NCBI RefSeq assembly: GCF_024753255.1
Contig: NZ_JANUHA010000005.1
Span: 124,001 to 188,000, forward strand
Source of the DNA: Massilia agri
Lineage (GTDB): Bacteria > Pseudomonadota > Gammaproteobacteria > Burkholderiales > Burkholderiaceae_D
Length of the DNA: 64,000 bases
Reading direction: 5' to 3'
Shown here: in pieces, positions 1-8,487 of the stretch
Layout of the letters: each line of letters opens with the position of its first letter
How positions within the stretch are numbered: position 1 is the stretch's first letter
Position numbers and translations under genes: made by a program
The notes under the pieces: generated by a model
What the model was told of the DNA's origin: nothing
Database searches by the model: none
Seen by the model: the letters and a program-made list of their open reading frames with translations, nothing else

Positions 1-183
1 GACGAGCGGGTGCATACCTACGTCTTCACGCTGTACGCACTCGACATCCCGCGCCTGCCGCTCGAAGGCCGCTTTACCGGCGCCGAGCTGCGCCTGGCCA
101 TCCGCGGCCACATCCTGGACGAAGCGCGCACCTTCGGCGTGTATTCGCTCAATCCGGCCGTCGCGGCCACCCTGGACAAGTAA
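1..183 (+). CDS. C-terminal fragment of a YbhB/YbcL (PEBP) family protein
   Basis: The reading frame is open from the first base of the window and stops at TAA 181-183, giving the last 60 residues of a protein whose start lies outside. The residues YVFTLYALDIP, followed by a Leu-rich stretch and then RGHILDEA and GVYSLNP, match the C-terminal end of the bacterial phosphatidylethanolamine-binding protein family (YbhB/YbcL, often annotated Raf-kinase-inhibitor-like). These are small soluble proteins of poorly defined role. The ligand-pocket DPD region lies upstream and cannot be checked here. The next gene is on the same strand 46 bp later. Confidence 0.8.
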   Translation, partial: DERVHTYVFTLYALDIPRLPLEGRFTGAELRLAIRGHILDEARTFGVYSLNPAVAATLDK

Positions 184-229
184 TCAAGCACGGACATACC
201 GCCCCGAGGTTCGGGCGCGAACGAACCTC

Positions 230-895
230 ATGCCATCGAACGACAAGAACAGAACCACCAACATCCTCCTGATCCGCCATGGCGAGACCGCCTGGAATGC
301 CGAAAGACGGCTCCAGGGGCATCTCGACATCGCCCTCAACGCCGAGGGTGCGCGCCAGGCCGCGCTGCTGGCCGCCGCGCTGGCGCCGGAACGCATCGAC
401 TACGTCGTTTCCAGCGACCTGCTGCGCGCCCGCCAGACCGCCGAGGCCATCGCGGCCTCGCGCGGCATGACGGTCGGCATCGATCCGGCCCTGCGCGAGC
501 GCTGCTACGGTGGTTTCGAAGGCCTGCTGTACAGCGAGATCGCGGCGCGCTTCCCGCTCGAATTCGCCGCCTGGCAGGCGCGCGACGTCGATGCCGTGCT
601 GCCGGCGGGGGCGAACCAGGGCGAGACCTTCCGCCAATTCTACGACCGCGCGACCGGCGCAATCCTGGAGCATGCGGCGGCGCATCCTGGCAAGACGATC
701 GCGCTGGTGGCGCATGGCGGGGTGCTGGAATGCGCCTACCGGAAGGCAGTGGGGCTGCCGCTGGAGACGCCGCGCGACTTCAAGGTGCTCAATGCGAGCG
801 TGAACCGTTTCGTGGTGGAGGAGGGCGGTTTGCGCCTGCTGAGCTGGGGCGAGGTGGAGCACCTGAAACCCGCCGTGCTGGATGACCTGGGCTGA
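230..895 (+). CDS. Histidine phosphatase family protein (phosphoglycerate-mutase-like)
   Basis: A 221-residue protein of the histidine phosphatase (branch 1) superfamily. The signature LLIRHGETAWN is at residues 13-23 with the phospho-accepting His at about 17. A supporting Arg is in LRARQTA (about 67), the probable acid Glu is in LRERCYGG (about 90), and the second catalytic His is in LVAHGGV (about 162). Length and motif spacing fit GpmB/CobC/alpha-ribazole-phosphatase-like enzymes. The substrate cannot be told from sequence, so no symbol is given. No signal peptide is visible, so it is probably cytosolic. It is the last plus-strand gene before the 162-bp gap in front of dusB. Confidence 0.85.
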   Translation: MPSNDKNRTTNILLIRHGETAWNAERRLQGHLDIALNAEGARQAALLAAALAPERIDYVVSSDLLRARQTAEAIAASRGMTVGIDPALRERCYGGFEGLLYSEIAARFPLEFAAWQARDVDAVLPAGANQGETFRQFYDRATGAILEHAAAHPGKTIALVAHGGVLECAYRKAVGLPLETPRDFKVLNASVNRFVVEEGGLRLLSWGEVEHLKPAVLDDLG

Positions 896-1057
896 GCGTT
901 TTTTACGCAATCCCCCGTGCCGCATGCGGCGCCTACCCCCACTCCCACCCCCTGCCAATATCACACGCGCAACAATCCGAAAAAATTCTGCCGCTATTTT
1001 GAGCAGCGAATGAGGTAAAATAATAGGTTCCCCGAGAAACTTTCGAGATTTTCCGCT

Positions 1058-2083
1058 GTGCAAATCGGCCCCTATATCCTGCGTAACAATGTCTTCGTCG
1101 CCCCCATGGCCGGGGTGACGGACCGCCCGTTCCGTCAGCTGTGCAAGCAGCTCGGCGCGGGCTACGCCGTATCCGAGATGGCGGCTTCGAATCCGCGCCT
1201 GTGGGCCAGCGAAAAGACCTCGCGCCGCACCGACCACGCCGGGGAAATGGAACCGAAGGCCGTGCAGATCGCCGGCGCCGACCCGAAAGACCTGGCCGAT
1301 TGCGCCAGGTTCAACGTCGAGCGCGGCGCCCAGATCATCGACATCAATATGGGTTGCCCGGTCAAGAAGGTGTGCAACAGCTGGTGCGGGTCCGCGCTGC
1401 TGCAGCACGAGGACCTGGTCGAGCGCATCCTGCACGCCGTGGTCGAGGCCGTCGACGTGCCCGTCACCCTGAAATTCCGCACCGGCTGGGATCGCCAGAA
1501 CAAGAATGCCCTGACGATTGCCCGCATGGCGGAACAGGCCGGCATCCAGATGCTGACCCTGCACGGCCGCACCCGCGCCGACGGCTACAAGGGCGAGGCC
1601 GAGTACGACACCATCCGCGCCGTCAAGGCGGCGGTCGGCATTCCGGTGGTCGCCAACGGCGACATCACCACCCCGGAAAAAGCGAAGTTCGTGCTCGACT
1701 ACACGGGCGCCGACGCCGTCATGATCGGCCGCGCCGCCCAGGGCCGCCCCTGGATCTGCCGCGAGATCGACCATTACCTGCGTACTGGCGAGCATCTGCC
1801 GGCGCCGACGGTCGAAGAAGTGCGCAGCCTGATGAACGAACACCTGCCGGCGCACTATGCCTTCTATGGCGAGTACGTCGGCGTGCGCACCGCCCGCAAG
1901 CACATCGGGTGGTATGTGCAGGACCTGCCCGGCGGCGAAGAATTCCGCCAGCGCATGAACCTGCTGGAGTCGACTGCCGAACAACTAAACGCGGTCGACG
2001 CCTTTTTCAAATCGCAACTCCGGCATGGCGAGCGGTTACAATACCGGCCCGCGCTTTCTGCTGAAGAGGCGATGGCGGCATGA
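1058..2083 (+). CDS. dusB: tRNA-dihydrouridine synthase B
   Basis: DusB reduces uridine to dihydrouridine in the tRNA D-loop using FMN and NADPH. The 341-residue protein starts at a GTG codon and opens with MQIGPYILRNNVFVAPMAGV, the FMN-barrel start of the family. It carries the DusB signature NMGCPVKKV with the catalytic Cys at residue 100, the position known in E. coli DusB. LKFRTGWD, LTLHGRTR and VMIGRAAQGRPW follow as expected. The gene stands directly upstream of fis, a pairing conserved across many proteobacteria where the two are cotranscribed. The start has only a weak upstream ribosome-binding sequence. Confidence 0.95.
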   Translation: MQIGPYILRNNVFVAPMAGVTDRPFRQLCKQLGAGYAVSEMAASNPRLWASEKTSRRTDHAGEMEPKAVQIAGADPKDLADCARFNVERGAQIIDINMGCPVKKVCNSWCGSALLQHEDLVERILHAVVEAVDVPVTLKFRTGWDRQNKNALTIARMAEQAGIQMLTLHGRTRADGYKGEAEYDTIRAVKAAVGIPVVANGDITTPEKAKFVLDYTGADAVMIGRAAQGRPWICREIDHYLRTGEHLPAPTVEEVRSLMNEHLPAHYAFYGEYVGVRTARKHIGWYVQDLPGGEEFRQRMNLLESTAEQLNAVDAFFKSQLRHGERLQYRPALSAEEAMAA

Positions 2084-2177
2084 AGCGGACCACATGGCAG
2101 TAGCAGAATAATAAGAATTATCGGGGACACGCTGCCTAGCAGCGGCAATCATTAACCAGGATGAAGCAGCAGAGAAC

Positions 2178-2411
2178 ATGAGCAAAGAAAGTATCCAGGA
2201 AGTCGTCCAGAAGAGCCTCGAGGACTATTTCAACGATCTGGGCGAGCAGAAACCGACGAACATCTACGACATGATGGTCCTCACGGTGGAAAAACCGGTC
2301 CTTGAAGTGGTGATGACGCGCGCCGACGGCAACCAGTCCCACGCGGCGCAGATGCTGGGCATCAACCGGAATACTTTGCGCAAGAAGCTGCAAGAGCACG
2401 GTCTGCTCTAA
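2178..2411 (+). CDS. fis: Fis family nucleoid-associated regulator
   Basis: A 77-residue protein with the Fis architecture: an N-terminal segment followed by a C-terminal helix-turn-helix at about residues 50-77 ([20 protein letters not shown]). Fis is an abundant DNA-bending protein that activates stable-RNA promoters and shapes the nucleoid in fast-growing cells. The length is shorter than the 98 residues of E. coli Fis, which is normal for betaproteobacteria. It follows dusB after 94 bp and precedes purH. The start ATG is preceded by the purine-rich stretch GCAGAGAAC, a plausible ribosome-binding region. Confidence 0.93.
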   Translation: MSKESIQEVVQKSLEDYFNDLGEQKPTNIYDMMVLTVEKPVLEVVMTRADGNQSHAAQMLGINRNTLRKKLQEHGLL

Positions 2412-2502
2412 ACGATCGCATGGCGTGGCCGTGCGTCTGGGGCGCGGCCGGTACGCCGTCCGTCCGCCCGGACGCCCGAATTCTTCAACAACAGGCCTCA
2501 CC

Positions 2503-4089
2503 ATGATCAAACAAGCACTGATTTCCGTTTCCGACAAAACCGGCGTCCTCGATTTCGCGAAGGCCCTGGCTGCCCTCGGCGTCAACATCCTGTCCACCGG
2601 CGGCACTGCGAAGCTGCTGCAGGAAAACGGCGTGCAAGTGACCGAAGTCGCCGACTACACCGGTTTCCCGGAAATGCTCGACGGCCGCGTCAAGACCCTG
2701 CACCCGAAGGTCCACGGCGGCATCCTGGCGCGCCGGGACCTGCCGGAACATGTCGCCAAGCTCGACGAACACGGCATCCCGCAGATCGACATGGTCGTGG
2801 TCAACCTGTATCCCTTCCAGCAGACCGTCGCCAAGGATGAGTGCTCGCTGGAAGACGCGATCGAGAACATCGACATCGGCGGCCCGACCATGCTGCGCTC
2901 GGCGGCCAAGAACCACCGCGACGTGGTCGTGATCGTCGACCCGGCCGACTACGGCGTCGTGCTGGCGGAAATGAAAGGCACGGGCGCTGCCGCCGGCCCG
3001 GTCAGCTATGAAACCAAGTTCCGCCTGGCGAAGAAAGTGTTCGCGCACACCGCGCAGTACGACGGCGCGATCACCAACTACCTGACCAGCCTGGGCGAAG
3101 ACCGCCTGCACGCAACCCGTTCGAGCTATCCGCAGACCCTGAACATGAGCTTCGAGAAGGTCCAGGACATGCGCTACGGCGAGAACCCGCACCAGGGCGC
3201 CGCCTTCTACCGCGACCTGACCGCGACCCCGGGCGCACTGGCCAACTACCGCCAGCTGCAGGGCAAGGAACTGTCGTACAACAATATCGCCGACGCCGAT
3301 GCGGCCTGGGAATGCGTCAAGTCCCTGGGTGGCCTGGGCCAGCCGGCCGGCTGCGTGATCGTCAAGCACGCCAATCCCTGCGGCGTGGCCATCGGCGTCG
3401 ACGCCCTGGACGCCTACTCGCGCGCCCTGCAGACCGACCCGACCTCGGCTTTCGGCGGCATCATCGCCTTCAACGTCGAAGTCGATGCCCGCGCTGCGGA
3501 AGCGGTGGCCAAGCTGTTCGTGGAAGTGCTGATCGCGCCATCCTTTACCGAAGAAGCGCGCCGCATCATGTCGTCCAAGCAGAACGTGCGCCTGCTGGAA
3601 ATCCCGCTGGGCGAAGGCCAGAACGCCTATGACCTCAAGCGCGTGGGCGGCGGCGTGCTGGTGCAGGCGCCGGACGCCAAGAACGTGGGCCTGGGCGAAC
3701 TGCGCGTGGTCAGCAAGAAGCAGCCGACCCAGCAGCAGCTGCAGGACCTGATGTTCGCCTGGCGCGTGGCCAAGTTCGTCAAGTCGAACGCCATCGTGTT
3801 CTGCGCCAACGGCATGACCCTGGGCGTGGGCGCGGGCCAGATGAGCCGCATCGACTCGGCGCGCATCGCCTCGATCAAGGCGCAGAACGCCGGCCTGTCG
3901 CTCAGCGGTTCGGCAGTGGCTTCGGACGCCTTCTTCCCCTTCCGCGACGGCCTCGACGTGGTGGTGGATGCGGGCGCGACCTGCATCATCCACCCGGGCG
4001 GCTCGATGCGCGACCAGGAAGTCATCGACGCGGCGGACGAGCGCGGCGTCGTGATGCTGTACACGGGCACCCGTCACTTCCGTCACTAA
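2503..4089 (+). CDS. purH: Bifunctional AICAR transformylase/IMP cyclohydrolase
   Basis: PurH catalyses the last two steps of de novo purine synthesis, formylation of AICAR and ring closure to IMP. The 528-residue protein has the N-terminal MGS-like IMP cyclohydrolase domain ([32 protein letters not shown]) and the C-terminal transformylase domain ([36 protein letters not shown]). Length is normal for the family. The frame stays open upstream to 2425, but the ATG at 2503 gives the canonical N-terminus [14 protein letters not shown], so it was chosen. The gene ends 15 bp before a palindromic repeat that may serve as its 3-prime structure. Confidence 0.96.
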   Translation: MIKQALISVSDKTGVLDFAKALAALGVNILSTGGTAKLLQENGVQVTEVADYTGFPEMLDGRVKTLHPKVHGGILARRDLPEHVAKLDEHGIPQIDMVVVNLYPFQQTVAKDECSLEDAIENIDIGGPTMLRSAAKNHRDVVVIVDPADYGVVLAEMKGTGAAAGPVSYETKFRLAKKVFAHTAQYDGAITNYLTSLGEDRLHATRSSYPQTLNMSFEKVQDMRYGENPHQGAAFYRDLTATPGALANYRQLQGKELSYNNIADADAAWECVKSLGGLGQPAGCVIVKHANPCGVAIGVDALDAYSRALQTDPTSAFGGIIAFNVEVDARAAEAVAKLFVEVLIAPSFTEEARRIMSSKQNVRLLEIPLGEGQNAYDLKRVGGGVLVQAPDAKNVGLGELRVVSKKQPTQQQLQDLMFAWRVAKFVKSNAIVFCANGMTLGVGAGQMSRIDSARIASIKAQNAGLSLSGSAVASDAFFPFRDGLDVVVDAGATCIIHPGGSMRDQEVIDAADERGVVMLYTGTRHFRH

Positions 4090-4104
4090 GCTGCTGTTGA
4101 CTTT

Positions 4105-4211
4105 GTAGGGTGGGCAGGTCTCCTGCCCACGCGTTCAACCAGTCTAGGTATGAACGCGCAACAATTTTCACACATGATTTGAACGCGTGGACGAGGGATC
4201 GCCCACCCTAC
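4105..4211. repeat. GTAGGGTGG-type palindromic intergenic element, copy A
   Basis: The left end reads GTAGGGTGGGCAGG and the right end GCCCACCCTAC, with an inner pair GCGTTCAA / TTGAACGCG, so the 107-bp stretch can fold back on itself. Two further copies (52546-52646 and 59833-59933) share the same outer and inner arms with different centres. Here the element lies 15 bp after purH and its last base is the first base of the LexA box of ruvC. It is REP/BIME-like in appearance; no transposase for it is seen in the window. Confidence 0.8.
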
Positions 4212-4226
4212 TGTGTTTTTGCACAG
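4211..4226 (+). promoter_or_regulatory. LexA (SOS) box upstream of ruvC
   Basis: The 16 bases fit the proteobacterial LexA consensus CTGT-N8-ACAG exactly (CTGT GTTTTTGC ACAG). The box lies 42 bp before the ruvC start codon. ruvAB is LexA-controlled in E. coli; here the box precedes ruvC, so the whole ruvCAB set would be SOS-inducible. That regulation is inferred. Confidence 0.75.
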
Positions 4227-4268
4227 TATTTTTCCCACGAATAGCCTCCCGCCGTATATCATTCCACA

Positions 4269-4805
4269 ATGATTATTCTCGGCATCGACCCGGGCCTGCG
4301 TACGACGGGGTTCGGCGTCATTGAAAAACACGGCAGCAAACTGCGCTACATCGCGTCCGGCACCATCAAGACCGGCCTGGAAGGCGCATTGCCCCCGCGG
4401 CTCAAGGTCATCCTGAACGGCGTCGGCGAGATCATCGCCGCCTACCAGCCCGCCTGCGCGGCCATCGAAAAGGTGTTCGTCAACGTCAACCCGCAGTCGA
4501 CCCTGCTGCTCGGCCAGGCGCGCGGCGCCGCGATCACGGCGCTGGTCGGCGCCGACCTCGACGTGGCCGAGTATACGGCGGTGCAGGTGAAACAGGCCGT
4601 GGTCGGCACCGGCAAGGCGGCCAAGGCCCAGGTGCAGGACATGGTGTCGCGCCTCCTGAAGCTTCCGGGCCTGCCCGGCACCGACGCCGCCGATGCGCTC
4701 GGCGTCGCCATCTGCCATGCCCACAGCCTCGACACCTTGTCGATGATCGGCGCCCTGACGCCGGGCGCACCCACGCTGCGCATGAAACGCAGCCGTCTCG
4801 TTTAA
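4269..4805 (+). CDS. ruvC: Holliday junction resolvase RuvC
   Basis: RuvC is the endonuclease that cuts Holliday junctions held by RuvAB during recombinational repair. The 178-residue protein has the RNase-H-like core with acidic residues at D7 ([11 protein letters not shown]), E67 (AAIEKVFVN) and the C-terminal DAADALGVA pair, matching the E. coli catalytic set D7/E66/D138/D141. The basic tail MKRSRLV is typical. It is the first gene of ruvC-ruvA-ruvB, with 14 bp to ruvA, and carries a consensus LexA box upstream. The ribosome-binding sequence before the ATG is weak. Confidence 0.96.
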   Translation: MIILGIDPGLRTTGFGVIEKHGSKLRYIASGTIKTGLEGALPPRLKVILNGVGEIIAAYQPACAAIEKVFVNVNPQSTLLLGQARGAAITALVGADLDVAEYTAVQVKQAVVGTGKAAKAQVQDMVSRLLKLPGLPGTDAADALGVAICHAHSLDTLSMIGALTPGAPTLRMKRSRLV

Positions 4806-4819
4806 TAAGGAATAAACCG

Positions 4820-5398
4820 ATGATCGGTCGTCTCTCTGGAATCCTGCTCGAAAAGGCGCCGCCGCACGTGCTGGTGGACTGCAACGGCGTCGGCTACGAA
4901 GTCGACGTCCCGATGAGCACCTTCTACAACCTGGGCCACACGGGCGAGAAGGTGGTGCTGTTCACCCACCTGGTCGTGCGCGAGGATGCGCACCTGCTGT
5001 TCGGCTTCGGCACCGCCTCGGAGCGTGCCCTGTTCCGCCAGCTGATCAAGATCACCGGCATCGGCGCGCGCATGGCCCTGGCCATCCTGTCGGGCATGTC
5101 GGTGGCCGACCTGTCGCAGGCCGTCACCCTGCAGGAAACCGGCCGCCTGGTCAAGATCCCCGGCATCGGCAAGAAGACCGCCGAGCGCCTGCTGCTGGAA
5201 CTGAAGGGCAAGCTCGGCGCCGACATCGGCGTGGTCGGAGGCAGCCCGCGCGACGACGCCCAGGCCGACGTGCTCAACGCGCTGCTCGCATTGGGGTATT
5301 CTGACAAGGAAGCGCTCCTCGCGATCAAGAACGTGCCGGCCGGTAGCAGCGTTTCCGACGGCATCAAGTTCGCACTGAAGGCACTCTCCAAAGCCTGA
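4820..5398 (+). CDS. ruvA: Holliday junction branch migration protein RuvA
   Basis: RuvA binds the four-way junction as a tetramer and loads the RuvB motor. The 192-residue protein has the N-terminal OB fold ([27 protein letters not shown]), two helix-hairpin-helix motifs ([14 protein letters not shown] and [18 protein letters not shown]) and a C-terminal RuvB-contacting domain ([15 protein letters not shown]). Length is standard. The start ATG has the upstream purine stretch AATAAGGAA. It lies between ruvC and ruvB (6 bp gap), consistent with one transcript. Confidence 0.96.
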   Translation: MIGRLSGILLEKAPPHVLVDCNGVGYEVDVPMSTFYNLGHTGEKVVLFTHLVVREDAHLLFGFGTASERALFRQLIKITGIGARMALAILSGMSVADLSQAVTLQETGRLVKIPGIGKKTAERLLLELKGKLGADIGVVGGSPRDDAQADVLNALLALGYSDKEALLAIKNVPAGSSVSDGIKFALKALSKA

Positions 5399-5404
5399 TA
5401 AACC

Positions 5405-6472
5405 ATGAGCATCCAGACCGACAACTTCACCGAGCACCGCGTCATCGACGCCGCGCCCGCCTCGCCCAACGAGGAGGCGATCGAGCGCGCCTTGCGCCCC
5501 AAGCAGCTGGACGAGTACGTCGGCCAGGCCAAGATCCGCGACCAGCTCGAGATCTTCATCAGCGCCGCGCGCAAGCGCCGCGAGGCGCTCGACCACACGC
5601 TGCTGTTCGGCCCCCCGGGCCTCGGCAAGACCACGCTGGCCCACATCATCGCGCGCGAGATGGGCGTGAACCTGCGCCAGACGTCCGGCCCGGTGCTGGA
5701 GCGCCCGGGCGACCTGGCCGCGCTGCTCACCAACCTCGAGCCGAACGACGTGCTCTTCATCGACGAGATCCACCGTCTATCCCCGGTGGTCGAGGAGATC
5801 CTGTATCCGGCGCTCGAGGACTACCAGATCGACATCATGATCGGCGAAGGCCCGGCCGCGCGTTCCGTGAAGCTCGACCTGCAGCCGTTCACCCTGGTGG
5901 GCGCGACCACCCGCGCCGGCATGCTGACCAATCCGCTGCGCGACCGCTTCGGCATCGTGGCGCGCCTGGAGTTCTACAACGTCGACGAGCTGACCAAGAT
6001 CGTCAGCCGCAGCGCCGCATTGCTGGAGGCCCCGATCAACGAGGAGGGCGCGCGCGAGGTCGCCAAGCGCGCGCGCGGCACGCCGCGTATCGCCAACCGC
6101 CTGCTGCGCCGCGTGCGCGACTATGCGGAAGTGAAGGGCAATGGCGAGATCACCAAGGACATGGCCGACCGCGCGCTGAAGATGCTGGATGTCGACACGG
6201 TCGGCTTCGACGTCATGGACCGCAAGCTGCTGGAGGCCGTGCTGTTCAAGTTCGCCGGCGGCCCGGTGGGCATCGGCAACCTGGCGGCGGCGATCGGCGA
6301 AGCGGCCGACACCATCGAGGACGTGCTCGAGCCCTACCTGATCCAGCAGGGCTATCTGCAGCGCACCCCGCGCGGCCGCATCGCCACGCCGCTGGCTTAC
6401 CAGCACTTCGGCGTCACCGCGCCGCGCATCAGCCCGACCGGGGACCTCTGGGACAACCTGCCGCCTGCCTGA
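5405..6472 (+). CDS. ruvB: Holliday junction branch migration DNA helicase RuvB
   Basis: RuvB is the hexameric AAA+ motor that drives branch migration. The 355-residue protein has Walker A (GPPGLGKTT), Walker B (FIDEIHRL), sensor 1 (LVGATTRAG), the arginine-finger region (LRDRFGIV) and a C-terminal winged-helix domain ending in [16 protein letters not shown]. Length and motifs are standard. It closes the ruvCAB set. The following 150 bp hold no gene and lead into the truncated end of the repeat-separated gene array, so ruvB marks the left border of that array. Confidence 0.96.
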   Translation: MSIQTDNFTEHRVIDAAPASPNEEAIERALRPKQLDEYVGQAKIRDQLEIFISAARKRREALDHTLLFGPPGLGKTTLAHIIAREMGVNLRQTSGPVLERPGDLAALLTNLEPNDVLFIDEIHRLSPVVEEILYPALEDYQIDIMIGEGPAARSVKLDLQPFTLVGATTRAGMLTNPLRDRFGIVARLEFYNVDELTKIVSRSAALLEAPINEEGAREVAKRARGTPRIANRLLRRVRDYAEVKGNGEITKDMADRALKMLDVDTVGFDVMDRKLLEAVLFKFAGGPVGIGNLAAAIGEAADTIEDVLEPYLIQQGYLQRTPRGRIATPLAYQHFGVTAPRISPTGDLWDNLPPA

Positions 6473-6621
6473 GCGTCTGGTTCAATATCTCGATATGCCT
6501 TTGCTACGCCGGATGCCAAGCGAGTAGCGAAGGACTGCGCTGCTGTAGGCGCTGGGAGGACACGAATGTGGGTGTGTTTTGGGTATGGGCTCGTCTGCGT
6601 ATCCGCGGATTCTTGATGCTC

Positions 6622-6667
6622 GCGCTGTCACAGTATGCGTGCGCTATCGAGCCAAAGCGGACCATCG
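6622..6667. repeat. Array repeat, left terminal half-copy
   Basis: The stretch CGCTGTCAC...GCCAAAGCGGACC aligns with the right half of the four longer array repeats (ACTGTCAC ... CCGAAGCGGAC). The matching left half is missing, so this looks like the truncated outer end of the array. It lies 16 bp beyond the 3-prime end of the gene at 6683-7069. Confidence 0.55.
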
Positions 6668-6682
6668 CCGTCTTTCGTTGAG

Positions 6683-7069
6683 TTACTCGTTTGGAGTGCC
6701 GTAGGGCACAAGTAAATGGATGGGTGGGAGTTCATGTGGAGTGGCCTGCCCATCGATCGACCAGACATTCAAGCCAGCCAGTAGGTCGTCTTGTTCAAAG
6801 ACCATTACCCCGAAGTGATAACCTCTATCGTCTTTCCACTGATAGTCCGAAAGCACACGCATCGCAAACGTCAGTGGCTGCCGTCCGGCGACGGAGAAAT
6901 CGACGCTTGCGCAGCCGCATTGGCAATGCGCCACCACTTCTGCCCGATCGAGCTGAGTCAAAAACTGTGGTGCGTCGCTACATCCATGGTTTAGTAACCA
7001 AGCCGTAAGCTCGCGCTCTGCAGGGCTGAGCAGACGAGGTTCCGAAAGCGTTCGGACTTCATGCGTCAT
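6683..7069 (-). CDS. Hypothetical protein, array gene 1
   Basis: A 128-residue protein that I do not recognise as a named family. It begins MTHEVRTLSEPRLLSPAERE and contains AWLLNHGCSDA, a Cys-rich HCQCGCASVDF stretch at about residues 48-58 and a Trp/Tyr-containing C-terminal half (DYQWKDDRGYHFG). No signal peptide or membrane span is visible. It is oriented like all other array genes and sits tightly between two repeats, 22 bp downstream of one and 16 bp before the next half-copy. Base composition is poorer in G+C than ruvB. By context it may be an immunity-type protein, but the sequence itself does not show this. Confidence 0.6.
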   Translation of the reverse strand: MTHEVRTLSEPRLLSPAERELTAWLLNHGCSDAPQFLTQLDRAEVVAHCQCGCASVDFSVAGRQPLTFAMRVLSDYQWKDDRGYHFGVMVFEQDDLLAGLNVWSIDGQATPHELPPIHLLVPYGTPNE

Positions 7070-7090
7070 TGCGTCACCCAGAATTCATGA

Positions 7091-7197
7091 GAGGCCGCTT
7101 CTGGCCGGGGGTCGACTGTTGAGCTCAGCATACCAGGTCGTCAGCGTGGAAAATCGTGGACTATCACGCAGGCGCGAAGCGACTTAAAGCGGACCAA
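7091..7197. repeat. Array repeat copy 1
   Basis: About 107 bp with outer arms GCCGCTTCTGGCC and TTAAAGCGGACC, and the conserved inner block GAGCTCAGCATACCAGGTCGT followed by GGAAAATCGTGGACTATCAC. It lies 24 bp after the 3-prime end of the gene at 7221-7511 and 22 bp before the start of the gene at 6683-7069. Confidence 0.75.
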
Positions 7198-7220
7198 GAT
7201 AGCAACTGCCGAAAACAGGC

Positions 7221-7511
7221 CTATGCGCTCTCTGGACGGAATGTCCAGTGGGAAGCCTCGATCCGGATCGTGTCGCCCGATTGCAGTTCTATTTCGAATA
7301 GGACCTCGTGCAGCTGCGCTAACGAATTAACCGAAGAAGACGGTCCCCAACTTTCACGTCGCGGAAGCTCAATGTTCGTGAACCCCTCAAACACAAGCAG
7401 GTGAGATGGCAAGCCGACAGGCCTCAAGCGCAAATCACATCGTGCCGCCTCCCAGCTGATGTAGATAGCTGCGAGTGAGGCGTCATGAAGTGGTAGCGAG
7501 CTGAAGTTCAC
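7221..7511 (-). CDS. Hypothetical protein, array gene 2 (Imm50-like pattern, tentative)
   Basis: The conserved-looking protein starts near VNFSSLPLHDASLAAIYISW and ends SGDTIRIEASHWTFRPESA, about 96 residues. The LHDA.L..I opening, the central VFEGFTNIEL and the closing SGDxIRIEA resemble the pattern of the Imm50-type immunity family; this match is from memory and tentative. The frame stays open upstream to 7583, but residues before the GTG at 7511 (such as LGRTAAFGQER) are encoded by the intergenic repeat, which is why the GTG was chosen. No strong ribosome-binding site supports it, so the start is uncertain. It is soluble by appearance and lower in G+C than the flanking core genes. Confidence 0.55.
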   Translation of the reverse strand: MNFSSLPLHDASLAAIYISWEAARCDLRLRPVGLPSHLLVFEGFTNIELPRRESWGPSSSVNSLAQLHEVLFEIELQSGDTIRIEASHWTFRPESA

Positions 7512-7543
7512 GTAGTTTTCAACGATAAAAATAGCTGTTTCCG

Positions 7544-7652
7544 ATGCCCGTTCCTGGCCAAACGCGGCCGTTCGACCCAGCATAGTAGATTGTCGCTCTG
7601 CAAAATTCGCAGACTGTCACGACCAGCAGAACCGACCGATATCAGACGGTCA
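7544..7652. repeat. Array repeat copy 2
   Basis: About 109 bp, the most diverged full-length copy. It keeps GTTCCTGGCCAAACGCGGCCGTTCGACCCAGCATAG in shorter matching blocks and GCAGACTGTCACGACC, but its right arm (ATCAGACGGTCAAG) has drifted. It lies 33 bp from both the gene on its left (7221-7511) and the end of the gene on its right (7685-7954). Confidence 0.7.
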
Positions 7653-7684
7653 AGAGTGGCGCAGTGCGTATTGCAACTGAACAA

Positions 7685-7954
7685 TCAGGCTAGATCAGCT
7701 AAGGCTACGGACAACTCTTCGTCGTACATTTCGCTTCCGTCGCAGTACTGAGCCATGATCCTGCGATTTGCTTCCGGAACCACAAGCGAAAGGCCTGCAC
7801 GCTGACGAAGGAAAGTGGCAAGAACATGGTTTGTGACCTGGTGAATAGGTATTGACCAGTTTTCGCGACACCGCTGAATCAAACTTGACTCGAATGCCGG
7901 TTCCACCCAAGGCCCCTCGATATCTGCGACAGATCTGGTTCCATACTCCACCAT
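7685..7954 (-). CDS. CdiI-like contact-dependent growth inhibition immunity protein, array gene 3
   Basis: From the ATG at 7954 this encodes 89 residues (MVEYGTRSVADIEGPWVEP...). The pattern W....S.LI.RCRENWSIPIHQVT, then FLRQRAGLSLVVPEA and the acidic tail EMYDEELSVALADL, resembles the CDI immunity family in which a Trp-rich start is followed by a Q-x-GL-x-x-x-P-x-A segment and an acidic D-E-L end. Such proteins neutralise the C-terminal toxin of a CdiA-type effector. No cognate toxin lies in the window, so this would be an orphan immunity gene. The frame extends upstream to 8002 (MLAPTAGFGQKQ...), but that extension is repeat-encoded. Confidence 0.6.
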   Translation of the reverse strand: MVEYGTRSVADIEGPWVEPAFESSLIQRCRENWSIPIHQVTNHVLATFLRQRAGLSLVVPEANRRIMAQYCDGSEMYDEELSVALADLA

Positions 7955-7961
7955 TATTTTG

Positions 7962-8072
7962 TATGTCTGCTTCTGGCCGAACCCTGCCGTTGGAGCCAGC
8001 ATAGCATGTTGCCAGCGCGGAAAATCAGCGACTGTCAGGACTGGCCGAGATCGGACCCGAAGCGGACGTTCG
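7962..8072. repeat. Array repeat copy 3
   Basis: About 111 bp and the best-preserved copy. The left arm ATGTCTGCTTCTGGCC pairs with the right arm GGACCCGAAGCGGACGT, giving an imperfect long palindrome. The inner block GTTGGAGCCAGCATAGCATG and GCGACTGTCAGGAC are shared with the other copies. Gaps to the adjacent genes are 7 bp and 5 bp. Confidence 0.8.
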
Positions 8073-8077
8073 TATCC

Positions 8078-8461
8078 TCACTGTACCTGGACGTCGTATT
8101 CGCCATCTGACAATGCGGCGAGGCGGTCAAGTCCTTGATCGATTGTAGAGCTCCAATGCACAGGAACGATGACCATTCGCTCCACTTTCAGCCGCCGCTT
8201 GCCTTCCGCATTGAGATCGATTTCGATGCGATCACCGATCCTCCGTATTGACTTGACACCGCGGTAGCACCCGAACGCTTGGTCATCTCGTTCGATGTAC
8301 AGACCGTCCAGGCCAAGACGCCTGTCTTGCTCGTCTGTTTGCAGAGGATACTGAAGCATTAGGTATTCCGAAGACTGTCCATCATCAGCGCAGAATGCAA
8401 AAACCGCCGTGGCGTCGTCCTCCTCGAACGACACCTTGTTCGCCACAAGTTCTCTACTCAT
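8078..8461 (-). CDS. Imm10-like immunity protein, array gene 4
   Basis: A 127-residue protein from the ATG at 8461 (MSRELVANKVSFEEDDATAV). The string EYLMLQYPL, then TDEQDRRLGLDGLYIERDDQ and a Gly-containing CYRGVKSI, fits the Imm10 immunity family as I know it: an acidic FEEDD start, a LMLQ strand, DxQDxxLGxDGxYxExxDQ and a final strand region. Imm10 proteins protect against polymorphic toxins. The frame is open upstream to 8530, but that part (MLSSNGGVRPG) belongs to the repeat. No partner toxin is present in the window. Soluble, with no signal peptide. Confidence 0.65.
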   Translation of the reverse strand: MSRELVANKVSFEEDDATAVFAFCADDGQSSEYLMLQYPLQTDEQDRRLGLDGLYIERDDQAFGCYRGVKSIRRIGDRIEIDLNAEGKRRLKVERMVIVPVHWSSTIDQGLDRLAALSDGEYDVQVQ

Positions 8462-8487
8462 TGACCTGGCTCTCTTGTAATTTATCG

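Noticed and set aside
919-930. Palindrome GCCGCATGCGGC after the histidine phosphatase
   Set aside because: A short self-complementary word without a T-run; chance is likely in GC-rich sequence.
149-1984. Long minus-strand open frame across the phosphatase and dusB
   Set aside because: It spans two real plus-strand genes and the gap between them and has only GC-rich shadow composition.
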